A stretch of DNA of 64,000 nucleotides. It comes from Planobispora longispora (GTDB lineage Bacteria; Actinomycetota; Actinomycetes; Streptosporangiales; Streptosporangiaceae). A program made the translations under genes and the position numbers. Position 1 is the stretch's first letter; every line of letters begins with the position of its first letter. The DNA lies in assembly GCF_016863135.1 (NCBI RefSeq), contig NZ_BOOH01000018.1:1-64000 (forward strand), in the 5' to 3' direction. Below the pieces are notes generated by a model that had not been told where the DNA came from, did not search any database, and saw nothing but the letters and a program-made list of their open reading frames with translations. Shown in pieces: positions 1 through 10,249 of this stretch.

Positions 1-6
1 AGCCAT
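1..6 (-). CDS. sucD: Start of succinyl-CoA synthetase alpha subunit (partial, runs off left edge)
   Basis: Only the first two codons (Met-Ala) are inside the window. On the minus strand the sucC stop and this ATG overlap as TAATG, the usual arrangement of coupled sucC-sucD genes, and SucD proteins commonly begin Met-Ala. The identity rests on position after sucC, not on protein sequence, so it is an inference. Confidence 0.6.
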
Positions 7-1187
7 TACGCACCTACCGCAGCGAGCTCGGCGGCACGCTTGGCCGCGTCGTCCATCGTGTCGACCAGCTCGACGCCGGGGAGCTTGGCGTCGGCCAGGA
101 TCTGCCGCCCGACGAGGGCGTTGTTGCCGTCCAGCCGGACGACGAGGGGGCGGGTGATCGCCTCGCCGCGGCGCTCCAGGAGCTGGAAGGCCGAGACGAT
201 GCCGTTGGCGACCGCGTCGCAGGCGGTGATGCCGCCGAAGACGTTGACGAAGATCGACTTCACCGACGGGTCCGACAGGATGATCTCCAGGCCGGCCGCC
301 ATCACCTCGGCCGAGGCGCCGCCGCCGATGTCCAGGAAGTTGGCGGGCTTGGGCTGGCCGGGGAACGCCTCGCCCGCGTAGGCGACGACGTCCAGGGTCG
401 ACATGACCAGGCCCGCGCCGTTGCCGATGATGCCGACGTTGCCGTCGAGCTTGACGTAGTTGAGGTCCTTGGCCTTGGCCGCGGCCTCCAGCGGGTCCTC
501 GGCGGCCTTGTCGGCGTAGGCCTCGTGCTCGGTCTGGCGGAAGGAGGCGTTGTCGTCCAGGGTGACCTTGCCGTCGAGGGCCTTCACCTGGCCGTCGGCG
601 GACAGGATCATCGGGTTGACCTCGACCAGGGTGGCGTCCTCGTCGACGAAGGCGGCCCAGAGCTTCTCGATCAGCTCGGCGGCGCCCTCGATCGACCGCT
701 CCGGCAGGCCGCCGGCCACCGCGATCTCGCGGGCCCTGGCGCGGTCGACACCGGTGATCGGGGAGATCGGGACCTTCGCGACCTTCTCCGGGGTGCTGTG
801 CGCGACCTCTTCGATGTCCATGCCGCCCGCGGCGGAGCAGATGGCGAGGAAGGTGCGGTTGGCTCGGTCGAGCAGGAAGGAGAAGTAGTACTCCTCCGCG
901 ATGTTGCTCGCCTCCTCGATCAGGACCTTGTGGACCGTGTGGCCCTTGATGTCCATCCCGAGGATGTCGGTGGCCTTGCGCTCGGCGTCGGCGGCGTCGT
1001 CGGCGACCTTCACGCCGCCCGCCTTGCCGCGGCCACCGGTCTTGACCTGGGCCTTGACGACGACACGGCCGGTCAGCTCCTCGGCTGCCGCTCGTGCCTC
1101 CTCCACGGTGTGCGCGACAATGCCGCGCGGCACCGGGATGCCGTACTCCGCGAAGAGCTCCTTCGCCTGATGTTCGAACAGGTCCAC
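6..1187 (-). CDS. sucC: Succinyl-CoA synthetase (ADP-forming) beta subunit
   Basis: TCA-cycle enzyme, cytosolic; the beta subunit holds the ATP-grasp nucleotide site and part of the succinate site and pairs with SucD. I start it at GTG 1187 (protein [11 protein letters not shown]...), because AGGACG lies just upstream and the resulting 393 aa matches the family length; a longer in-frame ATG at 1277 would add 30 unconserved residues. Visible family motifs are the N-terminal [17 protein letters not shown], the glycine-rich GGRGKAGG, the metal-binding EVNP, the GNGAGL loop and DIGGGAS in the CoA-ligase half. It is followed directly by sucD with a one-base overlap. Confidence 0.97.
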   Translation of the reverse strand: MDLFEHQAKELFAEYGIPVPRGIVAHTVEEARAAAEELTGRVVVKAQVKTGGRGKAGGVKVADDAADAERKATDILGMDIKGHTVHKVLIEEASNIAEEYYFSFLLDRANRTFLAICSAAGGMDIEEVAHSTPEKVAKVPISPITGVDRARAREIAVAGGLPERSIEGAAELIEKLWAAFVDEDATLVEVNPMILSADGQVKALDGKVTLDDNASFRQTEHEAYADKAAEDPLEAAAKAKDLNYVKLDGNVGIIGNGAGLVMSTLDVVAYAGEAFPGQPKPANFLDIGGGASAEVMAAGLEIILSDPSVKSIFVNVFGGITACDAVANGIVSAFQLLERRGEAITRPLVVRLDGNNALVGRQILADAKLPGVELVDTMDDAAKRAAELAAVGA

Positions 1188-1396
1188 GAGGGTCCGTCCT
1201 TGCTTGTCCGGCTGGTGTACAGATGTCGGCGGGCCGGCTCCGCTGTCCGAGAGGGAGCTCGGCGATTTTTGCGCCACTGAAGCCTAGTCCCCCTCGGGAC
1301 CCGGGATGGTCACCGGGGCCCAGGTCGCGTGGCGCGGCCTCGCCCCGGGCCTTGCGTCCGGTTCCGGATTCGGCTAACGGCACCCGGCGCCCGGCG

Positions 1397-1804
1397 TCAT
1401 ACCCGCGCCGGAACGGCGCTGCGCACCCAGTCGACGATCTCCTGCGTGGTCGCCCCGGGCGTGAAGATCCGGGCGACGCCCATCGCCTCCAGCTCCGGGA
1501 GGTCGGCCTCGGGGATGATCCCGCCGCCGAACACCACGATGTCCTCCGCGTCCTGCTCCTTCAGCAACTCGATCACCTTGGCGAAGAGCGTCATGTGAGC
1601 CCCCGACAGGATGGACAGCCCGATCGCGGCGGCGTCCTCCTGGATCGCGGTGCGCACCACCTGCTCGGGCGTCTGGTGCAGGCCGGTGTAGACGACCTCC
1701 ATCCCGGCGTCCCGCAGCGCCCTCGCCACGATTTTCACACCCCGGTCGTGCCCGTCCAGTCCGGGCTTGGCGATGACGACACGGATCCTCGACACGGCGT
1801 CCAC
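1397..1804 (-). CDS. Stand-alone cobalamin-binding subunit of an acyl-CoA mutase (IcmB/methylmalonyl-CoA mutase C-terminal type)
   Basis: 135 aa, essentially one B12-binding Rossmann domain. The cobalamin signature is present: DGHDRG (the His is the lower axial ligand), the following GLSILSGAH and VFGGG. The start is GTG 1804, preceded by GAGGAGGT at six bases spacing; an upstream ATG at 1831 lacks this. Size and sequence match the small subunit of actinobacterial isobutyryl-CoA mutase (IcmB), but the same fold serves methylmalonyl-CoA and related mutases. The catalytic large subunit is not in this window, so the substrate is undecided. It lies upstream of sucC on the same strand, about 200 bp away, fitting with a product (succinyl-CoA) that feeds that enzyme, though co-transcription is not shown. 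Confidence 0.88.
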   Translation of the reverse strand: MDAVSRIRVVIAKPGLDGHDRGVKIVARALRDAGMEVVYTGLHQTPEQVVRTAIQEDAAAIGLSILSGAHMTLFAKVIELLKEQDAEDIVVFGGGIIPEADLPELEAMGVARIFTPGATTQEIVDWVRSAVPARV

Positions 1805-2024
1805 GTACAGACCTCCTCGTCTGCGCTCCACTCGCGAAGTGGCGGCTGCCCGAAGCGTAACCGGCCGGACCCCCCGGAGCGCCAGCGGCCGCCGCGCTCT
1901 CCCCGCACGCCGTACGGCTCACGCACGCGCAAAGCGGGGCACGGACTTGTTGGCCCGCGGCGTAGTGCCGCACGCGCCCGTGGCCTAGGTTGACTGATCT
2001 TGACCGGTGATGAGGGAGATCCCG

Positions 2025-2876
2025 ATGAGACGGTGGGCCACTCTGGTCGCGGCGGTGCTGGTCGGCTCGGTGCTGCCGGCGGGGACGGCGCAGGCGGTGC
2101 AGGCGCCGCCGTCCCCCGTGACGAAGCTGAAGCAGCACTTCGCCGAGCACGTGGGACTGCGCATCTCGGATGTCGGCCGGGTCTACAAGGACGGCAAGGC
2201 GGTCGTCACCATCTGGCGCAGGGGCAAGGTCGAGTTCGACGCCTCCGGCGTGTACGCCACCGACACCACGGGGCGCACGGAGGCGGGGCGCGGGGCGATC
2301 AAGGAGTTCGAGGGGCTCACCGGTCAGCGCCTCGGCTCGACCCGGGTGATCTGCTTCCCCAACGAGGCGTACCTGTCCGGACCCGGCTACGAGACGTGGC
2401 TGCCGGAGGGCAAGCGCTGGCTCGGCCTGATCGGGCCGGAGAACATCAAGCAGACCGAGGCGTTCCCGCAGATCGTGAACATCTTCGAGCCGGCCACCCT
2501 CGGCACCCTGCTCTCCCGCGCCGCGGTGAAGCGCAAGCTCTCCTCCGGCACCTATCTCCAGGGCGCCGTGTCGCTGCGCACCCTCTACAAGGTCTCCCCC
2601 TCGTTCCGCGACCGGCTGGCCGGGCCGCCCAAGGGGAAGAGCGCCCGGATCGCCGTCGGCTTCCGGCTCTGGCTGGACCGCTCGAACCTGGTCCGCCGCC
2701 TGTCGACCACCTGGAAGCAGCCCGCCGGCAAGACGCCCACGGTCACGGTCGTGCACACCCGCTACACCTCCTGGGGATCGGCCGTCACCCTCTCGCCCCC
2801 GCCGCCGGAGGACACCGCCGACGCGGGCCGGGTCGGCGGCGACTTCTCCCCGCCCCCCACGCTCCCGGTCGGCTGA
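2025..2876 (+). CDS. Secreted protein of unknown function, paralogue of the next gene
   Basis: 283 aa with a Sec signal peptide (basic MRRW, hydrophobic core, likely cleavage after AQA near residue 24) and no lipobox cysteine. ATG 2025 is chosen over 2007 because GAGGGAGA sits at the right distance. It shares a set of motifs with the downstream protein: PEGKRW, EPATLGTLL, LYKVSP and a final RLVRR... W segment followed by a Gly-Trp-Gly turn. The alternating beta-strand pattern recalls the LppX/LprG-type lipid-binding fold of actinobacteria, but that is only an impression. I do not recognise a specific function. A GC-rich hairpin follows at 2891-2921. A TAGGTT box at 1986-1991 could be its -10. 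Confidence 0.8.
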   Translation: MRRWATLVAAVLVGSVLPAGTAQAVQAPPSPVTKLKQHFAEHVGLRISDVGRVYKDGKAVVTIWRRGKVEFDASGVYATDTTGRTEAGRGAIKEFEGLTGQRLGSTRVICFPNEAYLSGPGYETWLPEGKRWLGLIGPENIKQTEAFPQIVNIFEPATLGTLLSRAAVKRKLSSGTYLQGAVSLRTLYKVSPSFRDRLAGPPKGKSARIAVGFRLWLDRSNLVRRLSTTWKQPAGKTPTVTVVHTRYTSWGSAVTLSPPPPEDTADAGRVGGDFSPPPTLPVG

Positions 2877-2890
2877 CCCGCGATCCGCCC

Positions 2891-2921
2891 GCCCGGCCGG
2901 CCGCCGCCGCCCCGGCCGGGC
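2891..2921 (+). terminator. GC-rich hairpin terminator after the first secreted protein
   Basis: Perfect 10-bp arms (GCCCGGCCGG and CCGGCCGGGC) around an 11-base loop, 14 bases after the stop codon, with no T-run, as is common in actinobacteria. Confidence 0.5.
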
Positions 2922-3059
2922 GATGACGCCGGCAGATGAAGACAGCGATCGCAAGAAGACACCAAGAGCAATCAGCCCTGAAATATCAAGAACTACGGAA
3001 GAATCTCCTCACTTCTCCGCGACGGCGCGGAGCAGCGAACCCGTAGGAGGGCTTCCCCG

Positions 3060-3965
3060 ATGAGGCGGATGATCGCCACTCTGACCGGCGCCGCGGCGGC
3101 GGCGCTGATCGTTCCCGCGCTGGTGGCCGCGGCCCCGGCGAGCGCTCGGACCGCACCGGACGACCCGGTGTCCGCGCTGAAGAGCCAGTTCACCGCCCAC
3201 CGCGGGGTGAAGCTCGATGAGCAGGGCAAGCTCATCGGCGAGGGGAAGACCGAACGGGTGATCCTCAGCCGCCGCGCCGGGGTGCTGGAGTTCGGCCGCA
3301 AGGGCGTGGTCGCCTCGGATCTGACCAGCACCTTCAGCCTTCCCAGCGGCGACAAGGAGCTCGCCGAGGAGTTCAAGGACCTGTTCTCCCCCACCCGGGT
3401 GATCACGGTGAAGGGCTTCTCCTACACCGACGGCAAGTTCTACGGCGACGCCATGCCCGAGGGCAAGAAGTGGGTGCGCGCCCGCGCCGGCCTGGCCTCC
3501 CCGGGCAACCCGGCCCAGCAGCTGGTCAACCCCCTCGAACCCGCCACGCTGAAGGCGGTGCTCGCGCGCACCGCGGCCAAGCGTCCCGGCGGGACGTGGG
3601 ACGGCGCCCGGACCGTCGTCCACTCGGGAACGATCACCCTGGGCGAGCTGTACAAGGTCTCCCCCACGGTCCGCGCGCTGCTGGGCGCCAAGCCTTCGGC
3701 CACGTCGGCCGTACTCCCGGTGAAGTGGCAGCTCTACATCGGCTCCGACCGGCTCGTACGGCGCGCCGTGTCGTCCTGGACGCAGTCCCTGCGCGGCCTG
3801 ACCAGCATCGACCTCACCTACCTCAACGACAGCCGCTACTCCGGCTGGGGCGTGAAGTCCGCCATCGAGGCCCCGCCCGCCGACCAGGTGGCCGAGGTCG
3901 GCGAGCTCGACTTCGAGGGCGGCAACGAGGACCCCTTCGCCCGTCTCATGACGACCGAGAACTGA
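3060..3965 (+). CDS. Secreted protein of unknown function, tandem paralogue of the upstream gene
   Basis: 301 aa with a signal peptide ending near residue 29 (APASA). A strong RBS (AGGAGGG) precedes the ATG. It shares with its neighbour the motifs PEGKKW, EPATLKAVL, LYKVSP and RLVRR...W, so the two arose by duplication, but they are clearly diverged. The 5' leader (about 2935-3059) is noticeably AT-richer than its surroundings, consistent with its own promoter; hairpins lie on both sides, so the two genes look separately transcribed. No enzymatic motif is visible. It is probably an extracellular or cell-wall-associated beta-rich protein. Confidence 0.82.
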   Translation: MRRMIATLTGAAAAALIVPALVAAAPASARTAPDDPVSALKSQFTAHRGVKLDEQGKLIGEGKTERVILSRRAGVLEFGRKGVVASDLTSTFSLPSGDKELAEEFKDLFSPTRVITVKGFSYTDGKFYGDAMPEGKKWVRARAGLASPGNPAQQLVNPLEPATLKAVLARTAAKRPGGTWDGARTVVHSGTITLGELYKVSPTVRALLGAKPSATSAVLPVKWQLYIGSDRLVRRAVSSWTQSLRGLTSIDLTYLNDSRYSGWGVKSAIEAPPADQVAEVGELDFEGGNEDPFARLMTTEN

Positions 3966-3979
3966 CGTCCGCCGGTCCT

Positions 3980-4010
3980 CCCCGCCGCCGGATCGCCTCC
4001 GGCGGCGGGG
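3980..4010 (+). terminator. Strong hairpin terminator
   Basis: Perfect 13-bp arms (CCCCGCCGCCGGA / TCCGGCGGCGGGG) around a 5-base loop, 15 bases after the stop of the secreted protein gene. There is no U-tract. Confidence 0.65.
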
Positions 4011-4090
4011 GCCGCTCCCTCCGGTGGCGCGTCGAGCACCGCGGCGGCCGGAGCCTCGACACCCGGGGCGGCACAGAACATCATTCGTCC

Positions 4091-5050
4091 ATGGACACGA
4101 CGACACCGGCCGGGAACGCGCGGCGGTGGACCGCAGACCGCATTCCCGACCAGACCGGCAGGACGTTCATCGTGACCGGGGCCAACAGCGGCCTCGGCTA
4201 TTCGACGGCGCGCGAGCTGGCCCGGCGCGGCGCACACGTGATCATGGCGGTGCGCAACGAGGCGAAGGGACAGCAGGCGATCAAGGAGATCGAGGCGAGC
4301 GCCGGCCGCCCCGTCAGCCTCGAGCTGCGTCGGGTGGACCTCGCCGACCTCGACTCCGTCAGGACGTTCGCCGAGGCGCTCCGCGCCGACGGGGCGGGCG
4401 TCGACGTGCTGATCAACAACGCCGGCGTCATGATGCCGCCCCGGTCGCTGAGCCCCCAGGGGCACGAGAGCCAGTTCGCCGCCAACCACCTGGGCCACTT
4501 CGCGCTCACCGGCCTGCTGCTCGACGTGATCGCGGCCGGCCGGGACCCCCGGGTGGTCACGGTCAGCTCGACCATGCACAAGCGCGGGAAGATCCACTAC
4601 GACGACCTGACCGGGGAGCGCTCCTACTCGCCCGTCGCCTTCTACTCGCAGTCGAAGTTCGCCAACATCCTCTTCGGGCTGGAGCTGGACCGCCGGTTGA
4701 AGGCCGCCGGATCACCGGTGCGCAGCCTGCTGGCGCACCCCGGTTACTCCGACACCAACCTGCAGACCACCGGTCCGGCCGGGCGGCTGACGAAGTCGAT
4801 CATGCGCCTGGGCAACCGGCTCTACGCCCAGCACGCGGACGTCGGCGCGCTCTGCCAGCTCTACGCGGCGACCTCCCCCGACGCCCGCGGCGGCCAGTAC
4901 ATCGGCCCGGACGGCTGGATGGAGAACCGGGGCCACCCGAAGGTCGTGCGGCCGATCAGGGCGGCGACCGACCCCGCCGACGCCCGCCGGCTGTGGGAGC
5001 TCTCCGAGGAGCTCACCGGCGTGCGCTACGGCCTGCCGGAAACCGCCTAG
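4091..5050 (+). CDS. Short-chain dehydrogenase/reductase (retinol dehydrogenase-like SDR)
   Basis: 319 aa NAD(P)-dependent oxidoreductase. The cofactor motif TGANSGLG is at residues 29-36, NNAG at 109-112, the catalytic Ser near 159-160, and the Tyr-Lys pair in YSQSK at 185-189. The N-terminal lead (RRWTADRIPDQTGRTFIVTGANSG) and the C-terminal GQYIGPDGW segment are typical of the retinol-dehydrogenase-like SDR group that actinobacteria carry in many copies. The substrate cannot be told. The ATG at 4091 has no good Shine-Dalgarno sequence; homology of the N-terminus decides the start. It converges on pcrA with a 39-bp gap. Confidence 0.92.
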   Translation: MDTTTPAGNARRWTADRIPDQTGRTFIVTGANSGLGYSTARELARRGAHVIMAVRNEAKGQQAIKEIEASAGRPVSLELRRVDLADLDSVRTFAEALRADGAGVDVLINNAGVMMPPRSLSPQGHESQFAANHLGHFALTGLLLDVIAAGRDPRVVTVSSTMHKRGKIHYDDLTGERSYSPVAFYSQSKFANILFGLELDRRLKAAGSPVRSLLAHPGYSDTNLQTTGPAGRLTKSIMRLGNRLYAQHADVGALCQLYAATSPDARGGQYIGPDGWMENRGHPKVVRPIRAATDPADARRLWELSEELTGVRYGLPETA

Positions 5051-5089
5051 CGGGGGCCCCGGCCGGTCCGCGCCCGGGAGCCGCGCCGT

Positions 5090-7345
<2,256 letters not shown>

Positions 7346-7461
7346 GCCCCCTAGGTTAAGGCGGCTCACCGACAACCGGGTCCGGGCCGGGGAAGGAATG
7401 TGGACGGACTTTCCATCGGTTGTGACGATTGATCAGGCCAGAAAGCTCAGGAGGACCCCGC

Positions 7462-8181
7462 ATGTTGTCCGAGAACGAGATCGAGCGGGTGCTCGTGGTG
7501 GCGGCGCACCCGGATGACGTCGACTTCGCCGCGGCGGGGACCATCGCGCGCTTCACCGACCACGGCGTGAAGGTCGTCTACTGCGTCGTCACGGACGGCG
7601 ACGCCGGCGGCTTCGACCGCGAGCTGGACAACGGCGGGATGGCCGGGCTCAGGCGCGCCGAGCAGACGGCCGCCGCGGAGATCGTGGGCGTGCACGAGCT
7701 GCGCTTCCTCGGCTACCAGGACGGGATCGTGGAGCAGACCCTGGGCCTGCGGCGGGACATCGCCCGCGTGATCCGCCAGGTCCGCCCCGACCTGGTCATC
7801 ACCCACACCCCCGAGCGGAACTACTCCTTCATCGCGCCCAGCCACCCCGACCACCGCGCGGTCGGCGGCGCCGCGCTCGACGCCGTCTACCCCGACGCCC
7901 GCAACCCCTACGCCTTCCCGGAGCTGCTGACGGAGGAGGGCCTGGAGGCGTGGACCGTCCCCGAGGTCTGGCTGAACGGGCACGAGACGCCGGACCACTT
8001 CGTGGACGTCACCGACACCTTCAATCGCAAGATCGCCGCCCTGCTCGCGCACGCGAGCCAGATCTCCCACATCGAGGGCTTCGAGGACTTCGTGCGGTCC
8101 CGCTTCGGGCTCATGGCGCAGCGGGCCGGGTTCGGCGACGGCCGCTACGCCGAGGCGTACAAGCGGGTCCCCACCGCCTGA
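7462..8181 (+). CDS. PIG-L/LmbE family zinc-dependent deacetylase
   Basis: 239 aa. The metal-binding AHPDD is at residues 15-19 and a second HPDH motif lies near the middle. The family removes N-acetyl groups from sugars or sugar conjugates (MshB, Mca and BshB relatives). This one carries the simple N-terminal HPDD arrangement and is not obviously mshB. AGGAGG precedes ATG 7462, which decides the start over the upstream in-frame ATT/GTG codons. It is divergent from pcrA. Convergent or operonic partners do not indicate the substrate. Confidence 0.9.
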   Translation: MLSENEIERVLVVAAHPDDVDFAAAGTIARFTDHGVKVVYCVVTDGDAGGFDRELDNGGMAGLRRAEQTAAAEIVGVHELRFLGYQDGIVEQTLGLRRDIARVIRQVRPDLVITHTPERNYSFIAPSHPDHRAVGGAALDAVYPDARNPYAFPELLTEEGLEAWTVPEVWLNGHETPDHFVDVTDTFNRKIAALLAHASQISHIEGFEDFVRSRFGLMAQRAGFGDGRYAEAYKRVPTA

Positions 8182-8224
8182 CCCGCCGCCCGGCGGCCCC
8201 GCGCCGGTAGGACATGCTCTCACC

Positions 8225-8974
8225 GTGAGCACCATCGCCGTCTCTCCCGTCACCGCCGCCGTCGTCACCCTCATCGCCCTCGCGGGGGCCGCCGTCGCCT
8301 TCCTCGGCCGCCTGGGGCACGCGCGGGCCGTCCTCACCGCCTGCCTGCGCGCCGCCGTCCAGCTCGGCGCGGTCTCGTTGGTCATCGTGTGGGCCGTCGA
8401 GCGCCCGCTCGCGGTGGCGGCGTTCGTCCTGGTCATGTACGGCGTGGCGAGCCTGACGGCGGGACGCAGGATCGCCGCGGGCCGGGCCGCCTGGTGGGCC
8501 GCCGCGCCCATCGGGGCAGGCACCCTGCCGGTCCTCCTGCTCCTGGTCGGCACCGGGACCGTCCCGCTGGAGGGCATCGCGGTGATCCCGATCGCGGGCA
8601 TCCTGCTCGGGGGCTGCCTGACGGCCACGGCGCTCGCGGGCCGGCGGGCGCTGGACGAGCTGACCCAGCGGCGCGGCGAGGTCGAGGCGGCGCTCGCGCT
8701 GGGGTTCTCCGACCGGGACGCCGCCCTGGAGATCTGCCGCCCGGCGGCGGCCCACGCGCTGGTGCCCGCGCTGGACCAGACGAGGACCGTGGGGCTCGTC
8801 ACCCTGCCGGGGGCGTTCGTGGGCATGCTCCTGGGCGGGGCCACCCCGCTGCAGGCGGGGGTGGTGCAGCTCGTCGTGCTGGTCGCGCTGCTGGCCGCCG
8901 AGGCGGCGGCCGTCCTGTTCACGGTCGAGCTGGTGGCACGCGGCCGTCTGACGGAGGCGGACCGCCGCGGGTGA
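8225..8974 (+). CDS. UPF0014-family membrane protein (FetB-like permease), orphan
   Basis: 249 aa with about seven hydrophobic segments. The family hallmark LDQTRTVGLVTLPGAF-GMLLGG is complete near residues 180-205. In E. coli, FetB is the permease of the FetA-FetB iron exporter; here no FetA-type ATPase is adjacent, so the ATPase is elsewhere or the function differs. The start is GTG 8225, with a weak upstream site. A TAGGAC box at 8208-8213 lies 11 bases before the start, so the transcript may have a very short leader. It runs convergently into the CPBP protease gene with an 11-bp gap. Confidence 0.82.
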   Translation: MSTIAVSPVTAAVVTLIALAGAAVAFLGRLGHARAVLTACLRAAVQLGAVSLVIVWAVERPLAVAAFVLVMYGVASLTAGRRIAAGRAAWWAAAPIGAGTLPVLLLLVGTGTVPLEGIAVIPIAGILLGGCLTATALAGRRALDELTQRRGEVEAALALGFSDRDAALEICRPAAAHALVPALDQTRTVGLVTLPGAFVGMLLGGATPLQAGVVQLVVLVALLAAEAAAVLFTVELVARGRLTEADRRG

Positions 8975-8985
8975 GCCGGAACCGC

Positions 8986-9846
8986 CTACGGAGCGCGGTC
9001 CGGCGACACGTCCCCTCCCGGCTCCCCTCCCCGCCCGGCGAGGCGGGCGAACACGTAGCCGAGGGAGTTGGTGGCGGTGTGCAGGATCGCGGGCGCCGCC
9101 AGACCGCCCCGGCGGTTCAGCTCGGAGAAGAGCACCCCGGCGAGCCCGGTGGAGATCACCGATCCGGCCACCACCCGGACGACGTTCGCCCCGGAAGCAC
9201 CCGCTGACGCCATGAGCTCCGGGGAGTCCGCGGGAGTCACGGGATCCGCGGGGACCGCCTCGCGGGGCTCACGGGGTTCGCGGGGTTTCACGGGGTCCGC
9301 CTCCGCGGCGAGGGCGCCCAGGGCGGGGTTGGCGGCGGCCATGTCGATCGCGGGGAGCACGTGCCAGAGGCCGAACAGGGCCGAGGAGACGGCGGTCGCC
9401 GCGGGCGTCCCGTAGGAGCGGGCGAGCAGGCCGTGCAGCACCCCGCGGAAGCCCACCTCCTCCAGCAGGACCGTGCCGACCGGCACCTGGAGCAGGATCT
9501 GCTCCAGCACCTGGGCGCGCGACAGAGACAGGGCGCGCTCGTCACGGAAGAACCGGCGGGTGGCGGGGATCGTGATGCCGACGGTGTAGGCGCCGGCCAC
9601 GACCGCGGCGAGCGCGCCGCCGATCCGCGCGCCGCGCGCGCCGTCCCGGAAGCCCATGTCGGACCACGAGAGCCCGGACCTGCGGGCCATGGCGACCAGG
9701 GTTCCGGTGGCCACGGCCGAGGTCAGCGGGGCCAGCCGCCGCGCGACCCGGTTGTTGAGCACGTTGGCCGCCGCGAACACGACCACCGCGCCGGCGAGCG
9801 TCGCGCCCGTCGTCTCACGCGTCGCCCCGCCTGCCGTGCCCGTCAT
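8986..9846 (-). CDS. CPBP-family intramembrane glutamic endopeptidase
   Basis: 286 aa polytopic protein with the Abi/CPBP catalytic signatures: LLEEVGFRG (the EExxxR motif), FGLWH (FxxxH) and a final HTATNS. The start is ATG 9846, which overlaps the whiB stop as ATGA. Between the second and third catalytic motifs is an Arg/Glu/Pro-rich insertion (KPREPREPREAVP) with a short in-frame repeat, likely a soluble loop. CPBP proteases cleave within membranes (type II CAAX-like, bacteriocin maturation or immunity, regulated proteolysis); the target here is unknown. Coupling to a WhiB gene suggests shared regulation. Confidence 0.88.
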   Translation of the reverse strand: MTGTAGGATRETTGATLAGAVVVFAAANVLNNRVARRLAPLTSAVATGTLVAMARRSGLSWSDMGFRDGARGARIGGALAAVVAGAYTVGITIPATRRFFRDERALSLSRAQVLEQILLQVPVGTVLLEEVGFRGVLHGLLARSYGTPAATAVSSALFGLWHVLPAIDMAAANPALGALAAEADPVKPREPREPREAVPADPVTPADSPELMASAGASGANVVRVVAGSVISTGLAGVLFSELNRRGGLAAPAILHTATNSLGYVFARLAGRGGEPGGDVSPDRAP

Positions 9847-10106
9847 CCCGCCACCCGCTGCCGCCATCCCGCTGGAAAACGCAGGCCGCGCCGTTCCTGC
9901 ACGGTGAGGCCGCCCCAGATCCCCTCCGGCTCGCCCGCCCGTACCGCGTAGGCCCGGCACTCGTCCAGCACCGGGCACCCCGCGCAGACCGCCTTGGCCC
10001 GCGCCTCCTGCTCCGCCGACGGCGAGAGCGGGAAGAACAGCTCGGGATCGCTCCCCCGGCAGGCCCCCCGCACGGCCCAGCCGATCTCGCGGATCGTCCT
10101 CCGCAT
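9843..10106 (-). CDS. WhiB-family iron-sulfur transcriptional regulator
   Basis: 87 aa, with the four cluster cysteines at residues 16, 41, 44 and 50 (C-X24-C-X2-C-X5-C), followed by the GIWGG turn and a basic tail (ERRGLRFPAGWRQR). Such proteins bind a [4Fe-4S] cluster and usually the principal sigma factor region 4. The start at ATG 10106 is preceded by AGGGGGTGA. The stop overlaps the start of the CPBP protease gene (ATGA). I cannot assign it to a named Wbl subfamily; it is smaller than WhiB or WhiD. Confidence 0.93.
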   Translation of the reverse strand: MRRTIREIGWAVRGACRGSDPELFFPLSPSAEQEARAKAVCAGCPVLDECRAYAVRAGEPEGIWGGLTVQERRGLRFPAGWRQRVAG

Positions 10107-10249
10107 GACGTCACCCCCTGCTTGATCACCGGCCCTCAGACTAGGCTCCGCGACGACCTGCGGCATCAGCCTTCCGGCGGATTCCCGTGTCACCGCGGCG
10201 GCGTACGCGGCGCGCCCGTCCCCGCGCCGGTCCCCCGTCCCCGCTCCGA

